The notes below the pieces were generated by a model, which was not told the origin of the DNA, made no database searches, and saw only the letters and a list, made by a program, of their open reading frames with translations. The position numbers and the translations under genes were made by a program. DNA of 64,000 bases from Noviherbaspirillum sp. L7-7A (GTDB taxonomy: Bacteria; Pseudomonadota; Gammaproteobacteria; Burkholderiales; Burkholderiaceae_D), in the NCBI RefSeq assembly GCF_019052805.1, contig NZ_JAHQRJ010000001.1, positions 3,906,001 through 3,970,000 of the forward strand. Direction: 5' to 3'. Numbering within the stretch: position 1 is the first letter of the stretch; each line of letters opens with the position of its first letter. Positions 63,263-64,000 of this stretch are shown here, in pieces.

Positions 63263-64000
63263 TTACCTGCCGTCGCGGTCCAGGTCGCCCGGAATCGCGC
63301 GCTCGACGCGATGCCATGCGGCACGGCTGGCGTGCTTGGCCTGGTCCCAGCTCAGGCGGGAAGCGCCACGCACGTTTTCCCACTCGCTGCGCAGTTGCGG
63401 CTCGGCCGTGTCGAAGTCGCTGTTGTAGCGGCCGCGGCTGTTGTAGCCCAGGCTGTATGCCGGTGCATAGTCCTCGTAGGAATAGCCTGAGGCATAGTAC
63501 GGCTCGCGCTCATACGAACTGCGCCAGTAGGCATCTTCCTGGGCCGGATTGACCATGGCGCCGGCACCATGGCCGACTGCGCCGCCGGCCAGTGCGCCGA
63601 TTGCAGCGCCTGCCGCCATGCCCACCGGGCCGCCGGCTGCGCCGACTGCAGCGCCTGCCATGGCACCGCCGCCTGCGCCCACGCCGGTGGAGAGGTTGTG
63701 CTCGCCGCGGTCATCCTGCGGCTTGGAGTTGACTACCTCACCGGCGCCCTTGCCAGCCATGCCGCCGGCAACCGCGCCAACCGCAGCGCCTGCCGCCATG
63801 CCGATCGGGCCGCCGGCCGCGCCGACTGCCGCGCCTGCCATTGCACCGCCGCCGGCGCCGACGCCCTTGGCCATGTTGTGGTCGCCCAGGTCATCGCCCG
63901 TTTTCGGGTTCACGACTTCGGCTGCGCCCTTGCCAGCCAGGCCGCCCGACACCGCGCCGATGGCTGCGCCTGCCGCCATGCCGATCGGGCCAGCCGGGGA
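63263..64000 (-). CDS. Glycine-zipper repeat protein (5' part outside window)
   Basis: At least 245 residues visible; the N-terminus is beyond 64000. The visible part has tandem 60-residue repeats, each beginning GPIGMAAGAA and ending MAGAAVGAAG: two complete and a third partial. The GxxxG zippers suggest membrane-associated helices. Between them are hydrophilic EVVN...TGDDLGDHN loops with an NP/DD motif. The C-terminal 85 residues are Tyr/Ser-rich (YASGYSYEDYAPAYSLGYNS) ending in a basic helix. Likely surface or envelope protein of stress type. Confidence 0.8.
   Translation of the reverse strand, partial: SPAGPIGMAAGAAIGAVSGGLAGKGAAEVVNPKTGDDLGDHNMAKGVGAGGGAMAGAAVGAAGGPIGMAAGAAVGAVAGGMAGKGAGEVVNSKPQDDRGEHNLSTGVGAGGGAMAGAAVGAAGGPVGMAAGAAIGALAGGAVGHGAGAMVNPAQEDAYWRSSYEREPYYASGYSYEDYAPAYSLGYNSRGRYNSDFDTAEPQLRSEWENVRGASRLSWDQAKHASRAAWHRVERAIPGDLDRDGR

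Overview
The window looks like chromosomal DNA of a high-GC betaproteobacterium, most likely Oxalobacteraceae (Massilia, Noviherbaspirillum or Herbaspirillum relatives). This is inferred from gene content: PEP-CTERM protein, class I fructose bisphosphatase, Rnk, heptose-based glycan genes, a bacterial type IB topoisomerase, many GT-rich cell-surface genes, and a type of palindromic intergenic repeat common in Burkholderiales. No phage, plasmid, transposase, rRNA or CRISPR array is visible. I count about 52 protein genes and two tRNA genes. The two outermost genes (glgB at the left, a glycine-zipper protein at the right) are cut by the window edges.

Layout. 1-5.5 kb: glycogen genes glgA-glgB (minus), a family 2 glycosyltransferase, a HupE-type metal permease and a radical SAM/SPASM protein. 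5.6-10.1 kb (minus): topoisomerase IB, a beta-helix lipoprotein with repeated operator-like sites, a glutathione transferase and a methionine aminopeptidase. 10.1-11.1 kb: a 1 kb non-coding island made of two inverted copies of a multi-hairpin element, flanked by GTTGCN/CAACTG hexamer repeats. 11.1-18.3 kb: OsmC; a cyclic di-GMP class I riboswitch with its own promoter directly before a secreted subtilisin-like protease; a PEP-CTERM protein with a sigma-54-type promoter; a second glutathione transferase; and a membrane PAS-GGDEF-EAL protein. This stretch reads as a biofilm/matrix neighbourhood. 18.3-22.2 kb: cupin, a chemoreceptor-like mini protein and a UvrA paralogue.

22.3-35.1 kb is a divergent glycan gene cluster. 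The minus arm carries (in transcription order) an ATM1-type ABC exporter, GT2, GT4, a small unknown protein, a second GT4, an SDR, GmhB and a GT9 heptosyltransferase. The plus arm carries a NodU-type carbamoyltransferase, a second GT9 and a UDP-glucuronate-decarboxylase-like enzyme. Genes in each arm overlap or nearly touch, and the arms are separated by a long AT-rich intergenic region. Together they probably make and modify a heptose- and pentose-containing, carbamoylated surface glycan or glycolipid; the product is not known.

35.4-64 kb is mostly single genes: a lipoprotein, a chemoreceptor, an endonuclease III-like glycosylase, an acyltransferase, Tat-exported PhoD, pepN, fbp, tRNA-Thr(CGT), rnk, two polytopic membrane proteins, a Nudix hydrolase, tRNA-Arg(ACG), HU, a CBS protein coupled to an EF-G paralogue, a tannase-family lipoprotein, a small lectin-like lipoprotein, a polytopic membrane protein, two unknown proteins, an erythromycin-esterase-like protein and the glycine-zipper repeat protein.

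The most interesting items are the c-di-GMP riboswitch/subtilase unit with a possible long-range anti-Shine-Dalgarno helix, the sigma-54 PEP-CTERM promoter, the covarying inverted hairpin element, and the carbamoyl/heptose glycan cluster.
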